Positions 21,281 through 34,184 of a stretch of 64,000 nucleotides of DNA are shown here, in pieces (the first letter of the stretch is position 1; each line of letters begins with the position of its first letter). The notes beneath the pieces were generated by a model. That model had not been told where the DNA came from, made no database searches, and saw only the letters and a program-made list of their open reading frames with translations. This DNA comes from Pictodentalium vernedei (taxonomy: Eukaryota > Mollusca > Scaphopoda > Dentaliida > Dentaliidae), in the NCBI GenBank assembly GCA_031216915.1, contig CM062296.1:143758344-143822343 (forward strand), written 5' to 3'. The position numbers were made by a program, and so were the translations under genes.

Positions 21281-23695
21281 TTAACAAACTTGAATCTCCC
21301 CCCCCCCCCCCCCAACCACCCTAAGGATGCTGCACACCAAATATCAAAACATTCCGACTGCTGGATCTGAAGAAGAAGATTTTTTAAAGAAAATTCCTCA
21401 TTTTGAAGTAAGTTACAATTTGAGCTCCCACAGTGAGTCCAAATATGGACCTAGGGACATGGCTTGAACAAACTTGAATCTCACCCCCTAAGGATGCTGC
21501 ATACCAAATATCAAAATATTCCGACTGATGGATCTGAAGAAGATTTTTAAAGAAAATTCCTCATTTTTGAACTAAGTTATAATTCAGGCTACCACAGTGA
21601 GCCCAAATATGAACCCAGGGACTTGGCTTGAACAAACTTGAATCTCACCCCCCTAAGCATGGTGCGTACCCAATATCAAAAGATTCTGCCTGCTGGATCT
21701 TGAGAAGATTTTCAAAGAAATTTGGCTGAAATGCACTAAGTTCAAATTTGGGCTCCTATACTGAGCCCAAATATAAACCCAGGGGCCGATTTGAACAAAC
21801 TTGAATCAGATCCACCCCACAATGTTGCATACCAAATATCAAAAGATTCTGCCAGCTGGATCTGGAGAAGAAGATTTTTTAAGAAATTTGCCTGAAATGC
21901 ACAAAGTTCGAATTCAAGCTTCTATAGTGAGCCCAAATATGAATCTAGGGAGCCGATTTGAACAAATTTGCATCAAATCCACCCCACAATGTTGCATACC
22001 AAATATCAAAAGATTCTGCCTGCTGGATCTGGAGAAGAAGATTTTTGAAGAAATTTGCCTGAAATGCACTAAGTTCGAATTCAAGCTTCTATACTGAGCC
22101 CAAATATAAACCCAGGGGGGCTGATTTGAACAAACTGGAATCAGATCCACCCCACAATGTTGCATACCAAATATCAAAAGATTCTGCCTGCTGGATCTGG
22201 AGAAGAAGATTTTTTAAGAAATTTGCCTGAAATGCACAAAGTTCGAATTCAAGCTTCTATAGTGAGCCCAAATATGAATCTAGGGAGCCGATTTGAACAA
22301 ATTTGAATCAGATCCACCCCACAATGTTGCATACCAAATATGAAAAGATTCTGCCTGCTGGATCTGGAGAAGAAGATTTTTTAAGAAATTTGCCTGAAAT
22401 ACACCAAGTTCGAATACGAGCTTCTATAGTGAGCCCAAATATGAATCTTGGGAGCCGATTTGAACAAACTTGAATCAGATCCACCCCACAATGTTGCATA
22501 CCAAATATCAAAAGATTATGCCTGCTGGATCTGGAGAAGAAGATTTTTGAAGAAAATTGCCTGAAATGCACTAAGTTCGAAATTGGGCTCCTATACTGAG
22601 CCCAAATATGAACCCAGGGGGCCGATTTGAACAAACTTGAATCAGATCCACCCTACAATGTTGGATACCAAATATCAAAAGATTCTGCCTGCTGGATCTG
22701 GAGAAGAAGATTTTTTAATGTTTTTCCCATTACCTACAGTCTTCCTTCACCCCGACTGCCTACATGGGGGCACGATGACGCTGTGTACTGAGGCGTACTG
22801 CACGTCGATGGTGTGCATGTCTTCAACCAATCTAACCCTGCCTGTGCTGCGGTGCAGATTTCAGAGTTACGATGTTGGAGAGCTGACAGCTGCTCGTCGT
22901 TGCTCGGTGGTTCTCTCCGGGTACTCCGGCTTCCTCCACCCGTAAAACTGTCACGGTCACGATCAGCCATTATGCATAAGTATGTGACCTTAAACACCAA
23001 TAAACATAAACCTACAGTGTTAAAAAGTGCTGACTCAGCACATTTTCAAAGTCCTGAAAAAAGTACCTTGTGATCAAACCCATAGGGATTTTTTTTTAAC
23101 CATTCTATTCTACTGGATAAAAGTAAGCTTTATACAAAATAAGAATTCTCTGTGCCATGTAGTTTTGGAGATATGGCAGTTTTACCTATTTTTAGCTCCT
23201 GAGGTTCCCACGGGGCAATGAGAAAAATTTTTTTTGCATCAATCAACTACTTATGACCCATTATTATCTCATATCAAATTTGGTTCAAATCAACCTCACG
23301 GTTCTGAAAATAGAAATTTTAGGCGTGGCCAAAATTTTTGCCCCTCCCATAACGAAGGCAAATAATGCCCGACAAACTTCTCTTGAACAAACTTGATTCT
23401 AAACCTCAAAAGGACTCTGTATACCACATACCAAGTCTCTGCTACTGGTGGTTCATTAGAAGAAGATTTTCAAAAAATTTGGCCATTTTTTCCCCACACC
23501 TCTGCTCAATATCAGCCAAAACCTAATTTGGATAAAAATCAAAATGCCCCTATATAACCACTACTTACATGAAATTTAATTAAAATGTGGCCAGTGGTTT
23601 AGGAGAAAGAGGCTCAAACACCACCTTTATGCAGGACGACGGACGGAGAGTGATAAGAAAAGCTCACCCTGACTTTCAGTCAGGTGAGCTAAAAA
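21039..23695. mobile_element. D-family tandem-core element D1 (168-bp units) with a SINE insertion
   Basis: Begins acaagaggccccaaggggcc, then 'tgagggcgctcacctgac', and ends 'ctgactttcagtcaggtgag' with 'ctaaaaa'. The core has units of ~168 bp with 'gttgcataccaaatatcaaa', 'gctggatctggagaagaaga' and 'gagcccaaatatgaa' (21821, 21988, 22156, 22322, 22490, 22658). It is split by the SINE-A at 22741-23009; the sequence resumes as in D2 at about 24980. Confidence 0.85.
22741..23009 (+). mobile_element. SINE-A, 5'-truncated, with 9-bp target duplication
   Basis: Flanked by ACCTACAGT at 22732-22740 and 23010-23018. The plus-strand body runs from 'ccccgactgcctacatgg' through 'ggtggttctctccgggtact' to the tail 'aacaccaataaacataaa'. 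The tRNA head is missing. The paralogous empty site in D2 (about 24974-25000) reads directly from 'tttttcccattac' into 'gttaaaaaatgctgac'. Confidence 0.85.
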
Positions 23696-23878
23696 CAAGA
23701 AGGGGGAGGGGAGAGGTTCCATCCCCATCACCTCACCAACAGTATCGAATACAATATCTTCAGGCGAATTATAAATGGTGCACATTGGGTTTACCCTCAC
23801 GAAAACTTTGTTAACCAGTGGTTGCCTACATTCATGTGTAGCAAAACAGGTCAGAATTTTTCTTAAGACTAAACTAAG

Positions 23879-25641
23879 ACAAGAGGTCCCAGGGGCCTGA
23901 GGGCGCTCATCTGACATGGTAGCCTAAATATCAACTCAGGGAACTGATTTCATCAAGTTGCATCTGCCCATCATAAGAAAAGCTTATTCCAAATATCCAA
24001 AGATTCTGACCAGTGGATCTAAAAAAAAAAACAGATTTTTAAAGAATATTCCTCATATTGAACTAAGTAATAATTCGGGCATCCCTAAGGATGCTGCAAG
24101 CCAAATATCAAAACATTCCGACCGCTGAATCTGAAGAAGATTTTTAAAGAAAATTCCACATTTTGAACTAAGTTACAATTCGAGCTCCCACAGTGAGCCC
24201 AAATATGAACCTAGGGACATGGCTTGAACAAACTTGAATCTTACCCCCTAAGGATGCTGCATATCAAATATCAAAACATTCCGACTGCTGGATCTGAAGA
24301 AGATTTTTAAGAAAATTCCTCATTTTGAACTAAGTTATAATTCAGGCTCCCATAGGGAGCCCAAATATGAAGCCAGGGACTTGGCTTCAACAAACTTGAA
24401 TCTCACCCCCCAAAGGATGCTGCATACCAAATAACAGAACATTCCGACTGTTGGATCTGAAGAAGATTTTTAAAGAAAATTCCCCATTTTGAACTAAGTT
24501 ACAATTCAAGCTCCCACAGTGAGCCCAAATATGAACCTAGGGACATGGCTTGAAAAAACTTGAATCTCACCCCCCGTAAGGATGCCGCATACCAAATATG
24601 AAAACATTCCGACTGCTGGATCTGACGAAGAAGATTTTTAAAGAAAATTTCTCATTTTGAACCAAGTTATAATTCGGGCTCCAACAGTGAGCCCAAATAT
24701 GATCCCAGGGACTTGGCTTGAACAAACTTGAATCTCACCCCACTAAGCATGCTGCATACCAAATATCAAAAAATTCTGATTGGTAGATCTGAAGAAGATT
24801 TTTGAAGAATATTCCTCATACTGCACTAATTTAAACATTTGGGCTCCCAGAGAGAGCCCAAATATGGACCCAGAGATTTGATTTCAATAAACATGTGAAA
24901 CAATCTTCCAAAGATGTTATATGTGAAATTTGAAAGCTTTTGGAGCAGTGGTTTGGGAGAAAAGTAGTCTTAAATGTTTTTCCCATTACCCAATGTTAAA
25001 AAATGCTGACTCAGCACTTTTTCAAAGTCCCCAAAAAAAGTACCCCATGATAAAACCCGAGAACAATTTTTTTAGACCAATCCATTCTGTTGGTCCTAAG
25101 GAAGCTTCAAACCAAATAAGAATTATCAGTGCCATGTAGTTTTGGAGATATGGGCATTTAAATTTTTCTTCTTATATTTTTAGCTTCTACGGTTCCCATG
25201 GGGCAACAGGAAAAACATTTTTGGCATAAATTAAGTACTCACGGCCCAATAAGCCCTCATATCAAATTTGGTTCAAATCTGCCTCTCGGTTTTGAAAATA
25301 GAAATTTTGGGTGGGGCAAATATAGCTTCTCTTGAACAAATCTAAGTCTACACCTCAAAAGGAAGCTGCACACCAAATATCAAGTCTCTGCTACTGCTGG
25401 TTCATGAAAAGAAGATTTTTTTTAAGATTTAAGCACACTTTTTGGGCGTGGCCCTACCGAGGGGCGAGGCACCTTGATTTGAACAAAATCAAAATGCGAT
25501 GTCATAACAAACTATTATCTCAAACATCGATTAAATTGGTTCAGCGGTTTGGGAGGAGAAGACACAAAAACCAATGTTCAAGGATGACGGACGGTGAGTG
25601 ATCACTAAAGCTCCCCTGACTGAAAGTCAGGCAAGCTAAAA
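23879..25641. mobile_element. D-family tandem-core element D2
   Basis: Begins acaagaggtcccaggggcct followed by 'gagggcgctcatctgac' and ends 'ctgactgaaagtcaggcaag' with 'ctaaaaa'. Internal units of 165-185 bp with 'gctggatctgaagaagattt' and 'agtgagcccaaatatga'. It lacks the SINE and so serves as the empty-site reference for D1. Confidence 0.85.
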
Positions 25642-27127
25642 AGTTGTCTGGTCAAGGGTTAATGTTAACACAAATACAAAATTTGAAAGACCTTGGATGT
25701 CAGCGGTTGCCTGCAATCACGTATAGCAAAGGTCAGAAATTTTCCAAGTCCACACTACTCCTTCAACACTGATGACCTAAAAATTGCTATTTTTGACGAT
25801 TCAAGTCTCATAATTCTGGAACATAATATCGAACACGAAAGAGGACAACACATCAAAAACAATTCATGAATGACTAAGAAATTTTCATTTCTTCTGCTAA
25901 AAATATACTTTATCACCCATATTGGAATAAGCTTGATGAGCTTGTTCCAATCAGGTGCCATAAGCTATGTTCATGAGGCAAAAAAATTAAAAATTTTAGT
26001 CAATCAGAATTTTTTTTGCATATTTTGTCTGCTATTTGGGTTGCATAAAGGATTAATCAAAATACACTGCCAGATTTCATATTATTTATTTTCCTTCGGA
26101 GATTACGGGTGCACAAGAATTCATTTTTTTTTTAACTGGTATCTGCAGAACAGAACATGATAAAAGGCACAACAAGGCTATATTTAATCCATTTGTATTA
26201 TACAAAAACTGGGATACTTGAGTGACATGAACAATAAACTGTGACAGAACTAATCCGCGTGACAAATTATGAATACCGGATGTAATCTACTACTCTATAG
26301 TCAAGTTTTATAATCCTTTACCAAATGTAATGACCATAATGATGAGGGATCACAAGCTATGTTTTTAAGGCCAAAATAATTTTATAATTTTTAGTTTATA
26401 ATAAATAACTTTTTGGGCAAGCGTGGTCTGCTATTTGTGCTTGGATAAAGATTTTTTTTTTTTTAACAAACTAACCAACAACATGCTCAGCAAAATATAC
26501 CATGCAGATGGGCTCCAAGATAGTTCTTTTTTTTAATTAATTGTCACTTGTTTTGAATTGTTGGAAAGCCAAAAAGCCAAGTATCTTTTACACGTTACTT
26601 TTCAATCTTTGCTTAGTTTATGAGAGGATTGTTTTAAAAAGTGATACTAACCTTTACCCAACAGATCGACCACAACCACCAGAGTAATTTACAAATGAAG
26701 TCAAAATATTTTTTCTCTCTTAATTTACAAAAATATTTCAAAACAATATTATGTGGCCTCTCACTGAAACAAGCTCATTTCAATGAGGGATCACTAGATA
26801 CTGTTTTGAAATTCTGTGAAAATTTTTGAAAAAATAACTAAAATAACTAATTTTGATAATAGCCATATCCAACCAGAGCAATTCACAAAAAGCAAAATTC
26901 AAATTTTATTAATTTTTTTCTAGTTTCTGCCACAATTTCAATCACAGAAATAAGCATATTCCAATGAGGGGTAAAACTTATCACTGATATTATGGAGTGT
27001 TCATAGATTTTTTTTTATTTTAGTTTAAGATCACTTTCAGTATGTGATGCTATAATGCAGTTGTAAAACAACTGTCATTGCAACAAGTTTTCTGACTTTC
27101 TTCACCGACTATGAAAGCTGTCATTAC
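25642..27127. other. intron with decayed MITE pieces
   Basis: Fragments of the foldback MITE family are visible: 'ggaataagcttgatgagctt' near 25922, 'gagggatcacaagctatgtt' near 26343 and 'acctttacccaaca' at 26651. None has two intact ends. No exon seen. Confidence 0.5.
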
Positions 27128-27343
27128 CTTTTTAGCAGAACCACTGACATTGTCACCTGCAACTTTACCACCACATCCAGCACTTTGACTGTTTCGCCTT
27201 AGATGATCCATAGTATTCCTTGGACTGGGCAGACAAGTTACAAATCTTGCTTCATCATCAACTTGTATTTCCAAAGGATCTGTCTTTGATGGTGAACCTA
27301 TCTCATCTTGACTTTTTTCACTTAGCCACTCATTCATTAAATG
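27128..27343 (-). CDS. KMT2E/SETD5: KMT2E/SETD5-like exon 5 of window (HLMNEWLSEK motif)
   Basis: 216 nt, 72 codons, phase 0 to phase 0; acceptor cttttgtatctcag, donor AAG|gtaatg. It opens HLMNEWLSEK, nearly identical to the family's HLVNEWLSEK, and ends NVSGSAKK, matching the family's SGSCKK. Between them lie EIQVDDEARFVTCLPSP, a counterpart of the vertebrate '..ITTDPEVLAT.LNSLPG' segment, and a short Ser/Asn-rich piece. This conserved block lies C-terminal to the SET domain; its biochemical role is not established as far as I know. It is the strongest single piece of evidence for the gene identification. Confidence 0.93.
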
Positions 27344-28652
27344 CTGAGATACAAAAGAAAAACATGAAAAACTAAGAATTCCATTTATCTTTATCTCTGC
27401 AGACGATAACTCACACAACTTGAAAAAATGAAAGTTATGGAAGAAACTTCAGTCCTTCCATATGACACCAACTTTAAATTACTGACTTTAAATGTTATTC
27501 CCAAGAAGTAAAATTTAGGACATTGATAAATGAGTTTAACCCTTAAGGGCCTATTTCCGACTTTGGTCAATTTTTACTGCATTAGAACAGGTGCTCCAAC
27601 TTGCTGTGTTTGGGTAAACTTGCAAGATACACTCTAAGTACTTTGGCATTTGTTTCAAGGCAAGTCTTGGCTGCCTATGTAAGCAGCCAAGACTTACGTG
27701 GACACAACTGCAAGGTCACAGAACATTAAATATCATAGTGTGGCAAAAATGTATGAAAAATCTCCTGGCCTTTTGAGGGTTGAATGTTCATAAAAAGACA
27801 GTAATCAATGATTGACCCTGATGAATGTTGTTCGGGAAATATAAATTTCCAATTTTTCAAGTGCATGTAAAGCTTTATCAAATAAGGCAAGCAGTGACTG
27901 CCAGGCCACTGTTACCTTGAATCCATGGCCTAAGTGCCTATTTTCTAAAATAAAATGTTTAAGATTTGTTGAATTAGATGCTCAAAAACTAACAAATCTC
28001 AGGAAATGATACTGACTTGGGCAGACATGCAAATATACTACTCAAAATTTCCCAAGGTTCGCCCCCTGCACAGTGACATATTTGTACATAAAAGGTAAAT
28101 TGGAGGAAAACTTTGCAGTTTTAATCACTCTCCACAATTCAGAAAACATTCTCAATCCTTTCATTTGTTATTATCTGTGTGCAATCATGCATGGTGAAGT
28201 CAAGGAATGTGAAAGTGGGTAAACACTTTTTTCTGAGGATTTTAAACGGCCAACACAACAACCAAAATAAATTTATTCATGTCAAGAAATGCAGTTTTAG
28301 TATGCAGGATGTCCCCTCTGCAATTCAACATTTTTCTGACAGCAGTTCTCATGCTTGGATCAATTTCAGAATGTTTGTTCCTGCAGATTCTTCTATTCAC
28401 CAGCAAGGGTTTGTCCAAGTTCTTGGAGAGAATAAAGCTGCATGACGTTTTTCCTCAACTTTATTAGGCCTTAAGAGATCACACTTTACTTCACCTCTAG
28501 TGGCACAGCAGCCAGTCTCTTGATATGCCTGACTGCTGCATCCCTTCAGTGTTTTTGGAGACTCAATTTACATCTAGGAGACATAAGAGAGAGTAATTTT
28601 CATGTGTAGACTGTCGAAATAATGTTTGAAATCCTAATGAGTTAGGAAGACT
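27344..28652. other. intron between exons 4 and 5, mostly unique
   Basis: One clear foldback at 27663-27697 (caagtcttggctgc...gcagccaagactt). Frames open on the plus strand near 28179-28470 have no family match or splice context. Nothing else recognised. Confidence 0.5.
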
Positions 28653-28902
28653 TTAACCCTTTACCCAACAAATCGCCCGCATCTGCCCGCGTAATATGCA
28701 AATTCAGCATTTGAAAAAAATATTATTTTTCAAAAAATTTCAACAGAACCCTATCATGTGACCCCTCGTTGGAACGATCCCATCGAGCTCGTTCCAACGA
28801 GGGGTCACATGATATGGTTTTGTTGAACTTTTTTGAAAAATTAAAAAAAATGATATTTAAAATAATAAATTTTGATATCGTCTGCGTTGGGTAAAGGGTT
28901 AA
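28653..28902. mobile_element. TTAA-flanked palindromic MITE (piggyBac-like)
   Basis: 250 bp with perfect ends TTAA-CCCTTTACCCAAC / GTTGGGTAAAGGG-TTAA. It is the same element as 7581-7829 in the opposite orientation, with a central hairpin of arms 'tcatgtgacccctcgttgga' and complement. Confidence 0.88.
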
Positions 28903-29140
28903 CAGTAACCTGAAAATAAACCTAGTGAGGTTTGACACTCTCAGAAAGAGTGATGGTCCACTTTTATAGCTCAAAATTGACCATGGATGATTTCAAACAT
29001 GCAACAACAGATCAAAAGGTCAGAAGAGTTTACTTGTGCTATAGTGTGTGATTAGAAGCATACATTAAACTTTTATGTACAAATATGTTAATGTGTAGGT
29101 CCTTTACCCTATTGTTAAGTTCTGTGAAAATTCACCCATT

Positions 29141-30585
29141 CATTCTAGAATTATGATGAAGACACAATGGAAAGACAAAGCAGAGGCCTCTCAGCCTAGA
29201 CAGCTCTGCCCAGGGTCACTGCTTTTAGGGAAAGCTAAACACATGAATGACAAAAATCCAAGTGTTACTGCTAGTGACCTTAAGTTTGCTGCCTGTGACC
29301 TTGATGATATGATCTTGAATCAAGGTTGCAACACACTTTTGAGTCATAAGCTGTAATTGTAGCAAATATAAGCAAGATCTGTCAATCATTGGATTGGACA
29401 AGTGCTGTATAACTATCAAAGTTTAGCTGTTTGTGGCCGTGGCCTTCATGATATGACCATTGGGCTAGTTCATGACACACTATCCAGTTATGTGCATTAT
29501 TTGGTTGATGCATGAGCAAGATCTGCCAATTAGATCAAATTATATAGACCAGATAACAAAGATAGTAAAATATTGCAGTTTTCTTGAATGTGACCTTGAC
29601 ATGGAGAATATGACCTTGGGGCAAGATCATAACACAACCTTTGGTTATGGTTAGCAACTGTGTCAAGAATAAACAAGATCAATCATATGGATCAGATTAT
29701 AGACACTGGACAAGGGCAATATAGCAATATCCAAATATTATTTTTGGTGACCTTGACTGTGAGCTTCACCTTGAGGGTAGGGACCTCATTATGACTGATG
29801 GCACATTGTCTTGTAACAATACATACAGTTACAAAATGTTGTTAAAAATATTCAGGGGTTAAGAATTGTGGCCCGGACAAACAAAATGGTAAAATATTGA
29901 AATTTTCTTGAATGTGACCTTGACCATGAATATGACCTTGGGGTCAAGATTATGACACAACATTTGGTTATGGTCAGCAACTGTGTCAAGTATAAACAAG
30001 GTCAACCATATGGATGAGATTATAGAGACCAGACAAGGGCAATATAGCAATATCCAAATATCCTTTATGGCCCGGACAAACAGAATGTTGACAGATGGAC
30101 AGACGACGGACAACTTAGTATTAGAAAAGCTCCGCTGACATTTTTGTCACAATGCACATCTTCACTTTTGTTAAATTTCAAACAAGTCCCTCCAAGTTGT
30201 TATATAAGAGGTATGGCGAAGACAAAAGACACCTTCCCTTTGTCCTTGAGTCAAGTTTTATGAAAACCCACCCAGCAATTATAGAGTTATGACTAAGACA
30301 CATTTTTCTAGACAGAGGGACACAATTTTTCTTACGAGATTTCAGTTTTCATAATTGTGCATCCTTGACCTTTGTCATTCAGATCTGGTGATGCAGCACT
30401 CTTCAACTTCTCTTTGCTGGTTGGACAAAATTTTTCTAAGATTTGAGTTTTAATAATCATGTGGACTTGGCCTTTGTCTTTATCGGATCTGGTGGTCCTA
30501 TACAACACTTTTCCTTTGTCCTTGTGGAAGTTTTGTGATAATCCACTCAGTCATTCTAATTTTCCAGATGGGCAGACAAAATACA
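29141..30585. repeat. diverged tandem-core repeats with 'gaccttgac...' units
   Basis: Related units share 'ttcttgaatgtgaccttgac' and 'gacaagggcaatatagcaat' (29580-29740 and 29905-30055), ending in 'ggacagacgacggacaact' and 'agaaaagctccgctgac' at about 30130. From 30150 to 30585 a second decayed repeat (Cctttgtccttg..aagtttt units) runs into the E1 element. No gene found. Confidence 0.6.
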
Positions 30586-33402
30586 AACTAGAGGCTCTAA
30601 AGAGCCTGTAGTCGCTCACCTGGAACTACATATAAAAATGTGATCTCCCATCTAGGCTTTCCATGGTAACTATGAACTGCTACTGTGGCTATTACATTGC
30701 AACATCACATCAACATTACATGAGGATCATTGGTAGGTGTCCCAGTCCTCAATCATGTGAAGTTTCAAAACATTTGACTTTGTAGTTTCAAAGTGGAAGA
30801 TTTTTGCAAAATCCATCAATCAGGATCAGAGAATGTCTCTGGTGGCCATATTTTCCAACCAACAGGAACAAAACGAGGATCGTTTGTAGAGGGCCTCCTG
30901 TAGACTATTCCTGTGAAGTTTGGTTCACATCGGCTCAGTAGTTCCAGAGAAGATGTGTTATCCCATAGGGTTTCTATAGTAATTATAAGCCATAATTGTG
31001 GAAATGCTTGCAACATAGGGTGTCCCAGTCATCAACCATGCTAAGTTTCAAAACATTTGACCCTGTGGTTTTAGAGAAGATTTTTCGAAATCCACCAATC
31101 AGAATCAAAGAATGCCTCTGGCCGTCATGTTTTCAAACCCATGGGAACAAAATGAGGATCATTTGTAGAGGACCTCCCATAGACTATCCCTGCCAGGTTT
31201 GGTTCACGTTGGCTCAGTAGTTCCAGAGAAGAAGATGAAAATGTGACTTCCCATAGGGTTTCTATAGTAACTGTAAGGCACAATTGCAGCTATGTTTGCC
31301 TTGTTGATCAACATTAGAGGAGGATCGCTGGTAGAGGGGGTCCCAGTCATCATTTATATGAAGTTTCAAAACATTTGGCCTGGAGGTTTCAGAGGAGAAG
31401 ATTTTTGAAAATCCACCAACCAGAATCAAAGAATGAATCTGGAAGCCATGTTTTTATCCGACGGGAACAAAATGAGGCTAGTTTGTAGAGGACTTCCCAT
31501 AGACCATTCCTGCCAAGTTTGGTTCACACCGGCTCAGCGGTTACAGAAAAGAAGATGAAAATGTTAAAAGTTTACGGACGCCGGACACCAAGTGATGAAA
31601 TAAGAGGCCCAAGGGGGCCTGAGGGCGCTCACCTGACAAGGTAGACTAAATATCAACTCAGGGAATTGATTTCAACAAGTTGCATCTGCAACTACTAAGA
31701 AAAGCTTTTTCCAAATATCCAAAGATTCTGACCAGTGGATCTAAAAAAAAGATTTTTAAAGAATATTCCTTATATTGAACTAAGTTATAAGCCCAAATAT
31801 GAACACAGGGACTTGGCTTTAACAAACTTGAATCCCCCCCCCCCCCCCCACCCCAAAGAATGCTGCACACCAAATATCAAAACATTCTGAATGCTCGATC
31901 TGAATAAGATTTTTTAAGAAAATTCCTCATTTTGAAGTAAGTTACAATTCGAGCTCCCACAGTGAGCCCAAATATCGACCTAGGGACATGGCTTGAACAA
32001 ACTTGAATCTTACCCCCCTAAGGATGCTGCATACCATATATCAAAACATTCTGACTGCTGAATCTGAAGAAGAAGATTTTTAAAGAAAATTCCTCATTTT
32101 GAACTAAGTGATAATTTGGGCTCCCACAGTGAGCCCAAATATGAACCCAGGGACTTGGCTTGAACAAACTTGTATCTCACACCTCTGAAGAATGCTGCAT
32201 GCCAAATACTAAAACATTCCAACTGCTGAATCGGAAGAAGATTTTTAAAGAAATATTCCTCATACTGAACTAAGTTATAATTTGAGCTCCCATAGGGAAC
32301 CCAAATATGAACTCAGGGACTTGGCTTTAAAAAACTTGAATCTCATCCCCCTAAGGATGCTGCACACCAAATATCAAAACATTCCGACTGCTGGATCTAA
32401 AGAAGATTTTTTAAGAAAATACCTCATTTTTAAATAAGTTTCAATTCAAGCTCCCACAGTGAGCCCAAATATGGACCTAGGGACATGGTTTGAACAAACT
32501 TGAATCTCACCTCCCTAAGCATGCAGCATACCCAATATCAAAAGATCCCCCCCCCCCCCCCCCCCCCCCCCCCCAGGATGCTGCATACATATATCAAAAC
32601 ATTCCGACTGCTGGATCTGAAGAAGATTTTTAAAGAAAATTCCTCATTTTGAACTAAGTTATAATTTGGGCTCCCACAGTGAGCCCAAATATGAACCCAG
32701 GGACTTGGCTTGAACAAACTTGAATCTCACCCCCCTAAGCATGCAGCATACCCAATATCAAAAGATTCTGCCTGCTGGATCTTGAGAAGAAGATTTTTAA
32801 AGAAATTTGCCTGAAATGCACTAAGTTCAAATTCGGGCTCCTATACTGAGCCCAAATATGAACCCAGGAGGCAGATTTGAACAAACTTGATTCAGATCCA
32901 CCCCACAATGTTGCATACCAAATATCAAAAGATTCTGCCTGCTGGATTTGAAGAAGAAGATTTTTTTAAGAAATTTGCCTGAAATGCACAAGTTCAAATT
33001 CGGGCTTCTATAGTGAGCCCAAATATGAATCCAGGGGGCCAATTTCAACAAACTTGAATCAGATTCACCCCATAATGCTGTATACCAAATATCAAATGAT
33101 TCTGCCCACTTGTGCTGGAGAAGAAGATTTTTTAGTAATTTCTCTAATATACATAGGGTGCTATCGGAGTTATGCCCCCTATGGAGCTCCAAGTGGGCAT
33201 GTCCATTTCATTTGAACAAACTTGAACTGACATATGGTAATGAACATCCATACCAAGTTTCGAGCAAATCGACATAGCGATTTCAGAGGAGAAGTCGTTT
33301 GAAAAAAGTTCACGACGACAAACGGACGACAAGTGATAGGATTAGCTCCCTTCGGTGAGCAAAAAAACTCACATGGCCTTTCAGGGCAGGCGAGCTAAAA
33401 AT
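30586..33402. mobile_element. E-family tandem-core element E1 interrupted by D3
   Basis: Starts aaactagaggctctaaagag followed by 'cctgtagtcgctcacctgg'. Units of about 290 bp contain 'cccatagggtttctatagta' (30961, 31250). The element breaks at about 31600 (agtgatgaaa), resumes at 33367 with 'ctcacatggcctttcagggc' and ends 'aggcgagctaaaaa'. The intact E2 copy reads 'agtgatgtgaaaagctcacatggcc', which shows that the middle is an insertion. Confidence 0.82.
31601..33366. mobile_element. D-family element D3 nested in E1
   Basis: Begins taagaggcccaagggggcct followed by 'gagggcgctcacctgac' and ends 'attagctcccttcggtgagc' plus A-run. It contains the usual D units (185 bp, later 168 bp) and a 28-C run (32547-32574) at which two partial units are fused. 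No target duplication beyond A residues is evident. Confidence 0.82.
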
Positions 33403-33794
33403 GGGTGAAAGATGGACAATCCGGAATCAATATGTCTCCTTCTGGGGGCAAATAAAATGCACAGAAAACATGTCAATGATTTGACGTAAAATCTGGGCTG
33501 TATATATAAGCTTACAGAAATTCATTAGTCTCATGCACAGATTGGTTTGAACCTTTGCTGAATTAATCATCCTAGATTATCTGTACATAGCATTGTACAT
33601 CAAAAATCATTCTTATAACCTTTTCTTTAAAAAATTTCTTATAACTCAATGCAACAAGGTTCTTCCAATGTTTATGAACTATGATTTAAAAACAAATCTT
33701 AAGCCCTTTGCTAATCAATCCGTCAAATCGCTCTAGGGAGGGGTCATAATAAATGTTCCAGTCACACAAATTGTCACTGGAATCATCTTCTTAC
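33403..33794. other. intron after exon 4
   Basis: Unique AT-rich sequence; no element or exon recognised. Confidence 0.5.
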
Positions 33795-33951
33795 CTTTTT
33801 AGTTTTTAGAAATTTGAAGCCTTTCATTGGAGAAATGGATCCAGAGGAAGCTACATCATTTGGTGTACCAGAGGTTGTACTAAGCTGACTTGAGCTACTT
33901 TCATCATGCGAGAGAATTGCTTCCGAACTGCTACTGTTCTGTCTAGTTCTC
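33795..33951 (-). CDS. KMT2E/SETD5: KMT2E/SETD5-like exon 4 of window (Ser-rich, ends KTKK)
   Basis: 157 nt: one base completes AGG (Arg), followed by 52 codons ending in phase 0 at AAG|gtaaga. The acceptor is caattctttgcag. The peptide begins RTRQNSSSSEA, is Ser/Thr-rich with SSSSQLSTTSG, and ends GFKFLKTKK. The last residues correspond to the YPKTKK that precedes HL.NEWL in KMT2E and SETD5, and the match continues without a gap in the next exon, which fixes both the junction and the frame. The Ser-rich part is likely disordered and open to phosphorylation (inference). Confidence 0.9.
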
Positions 33952-34184
33952 CTGCAAAGAATTGGAGATTTGATCAGATTAATTTCCATCGAGTAGGAAA
34001 ACAAAGAGTTTGTACACTGCTGCAGGGGTCTTACACTTACAGTAAAAGAATTCAATACTTTCTCCCTACGTATCCACCAACCTTCTATATAGATTAGAGC
34101 ACAAACACATCCCTGTTAATGATCGAAAGTTTCTGACAAGCATTTTCTCTCTTTGCAATTCTGAGGTATGTTTCATGGGTTTGT

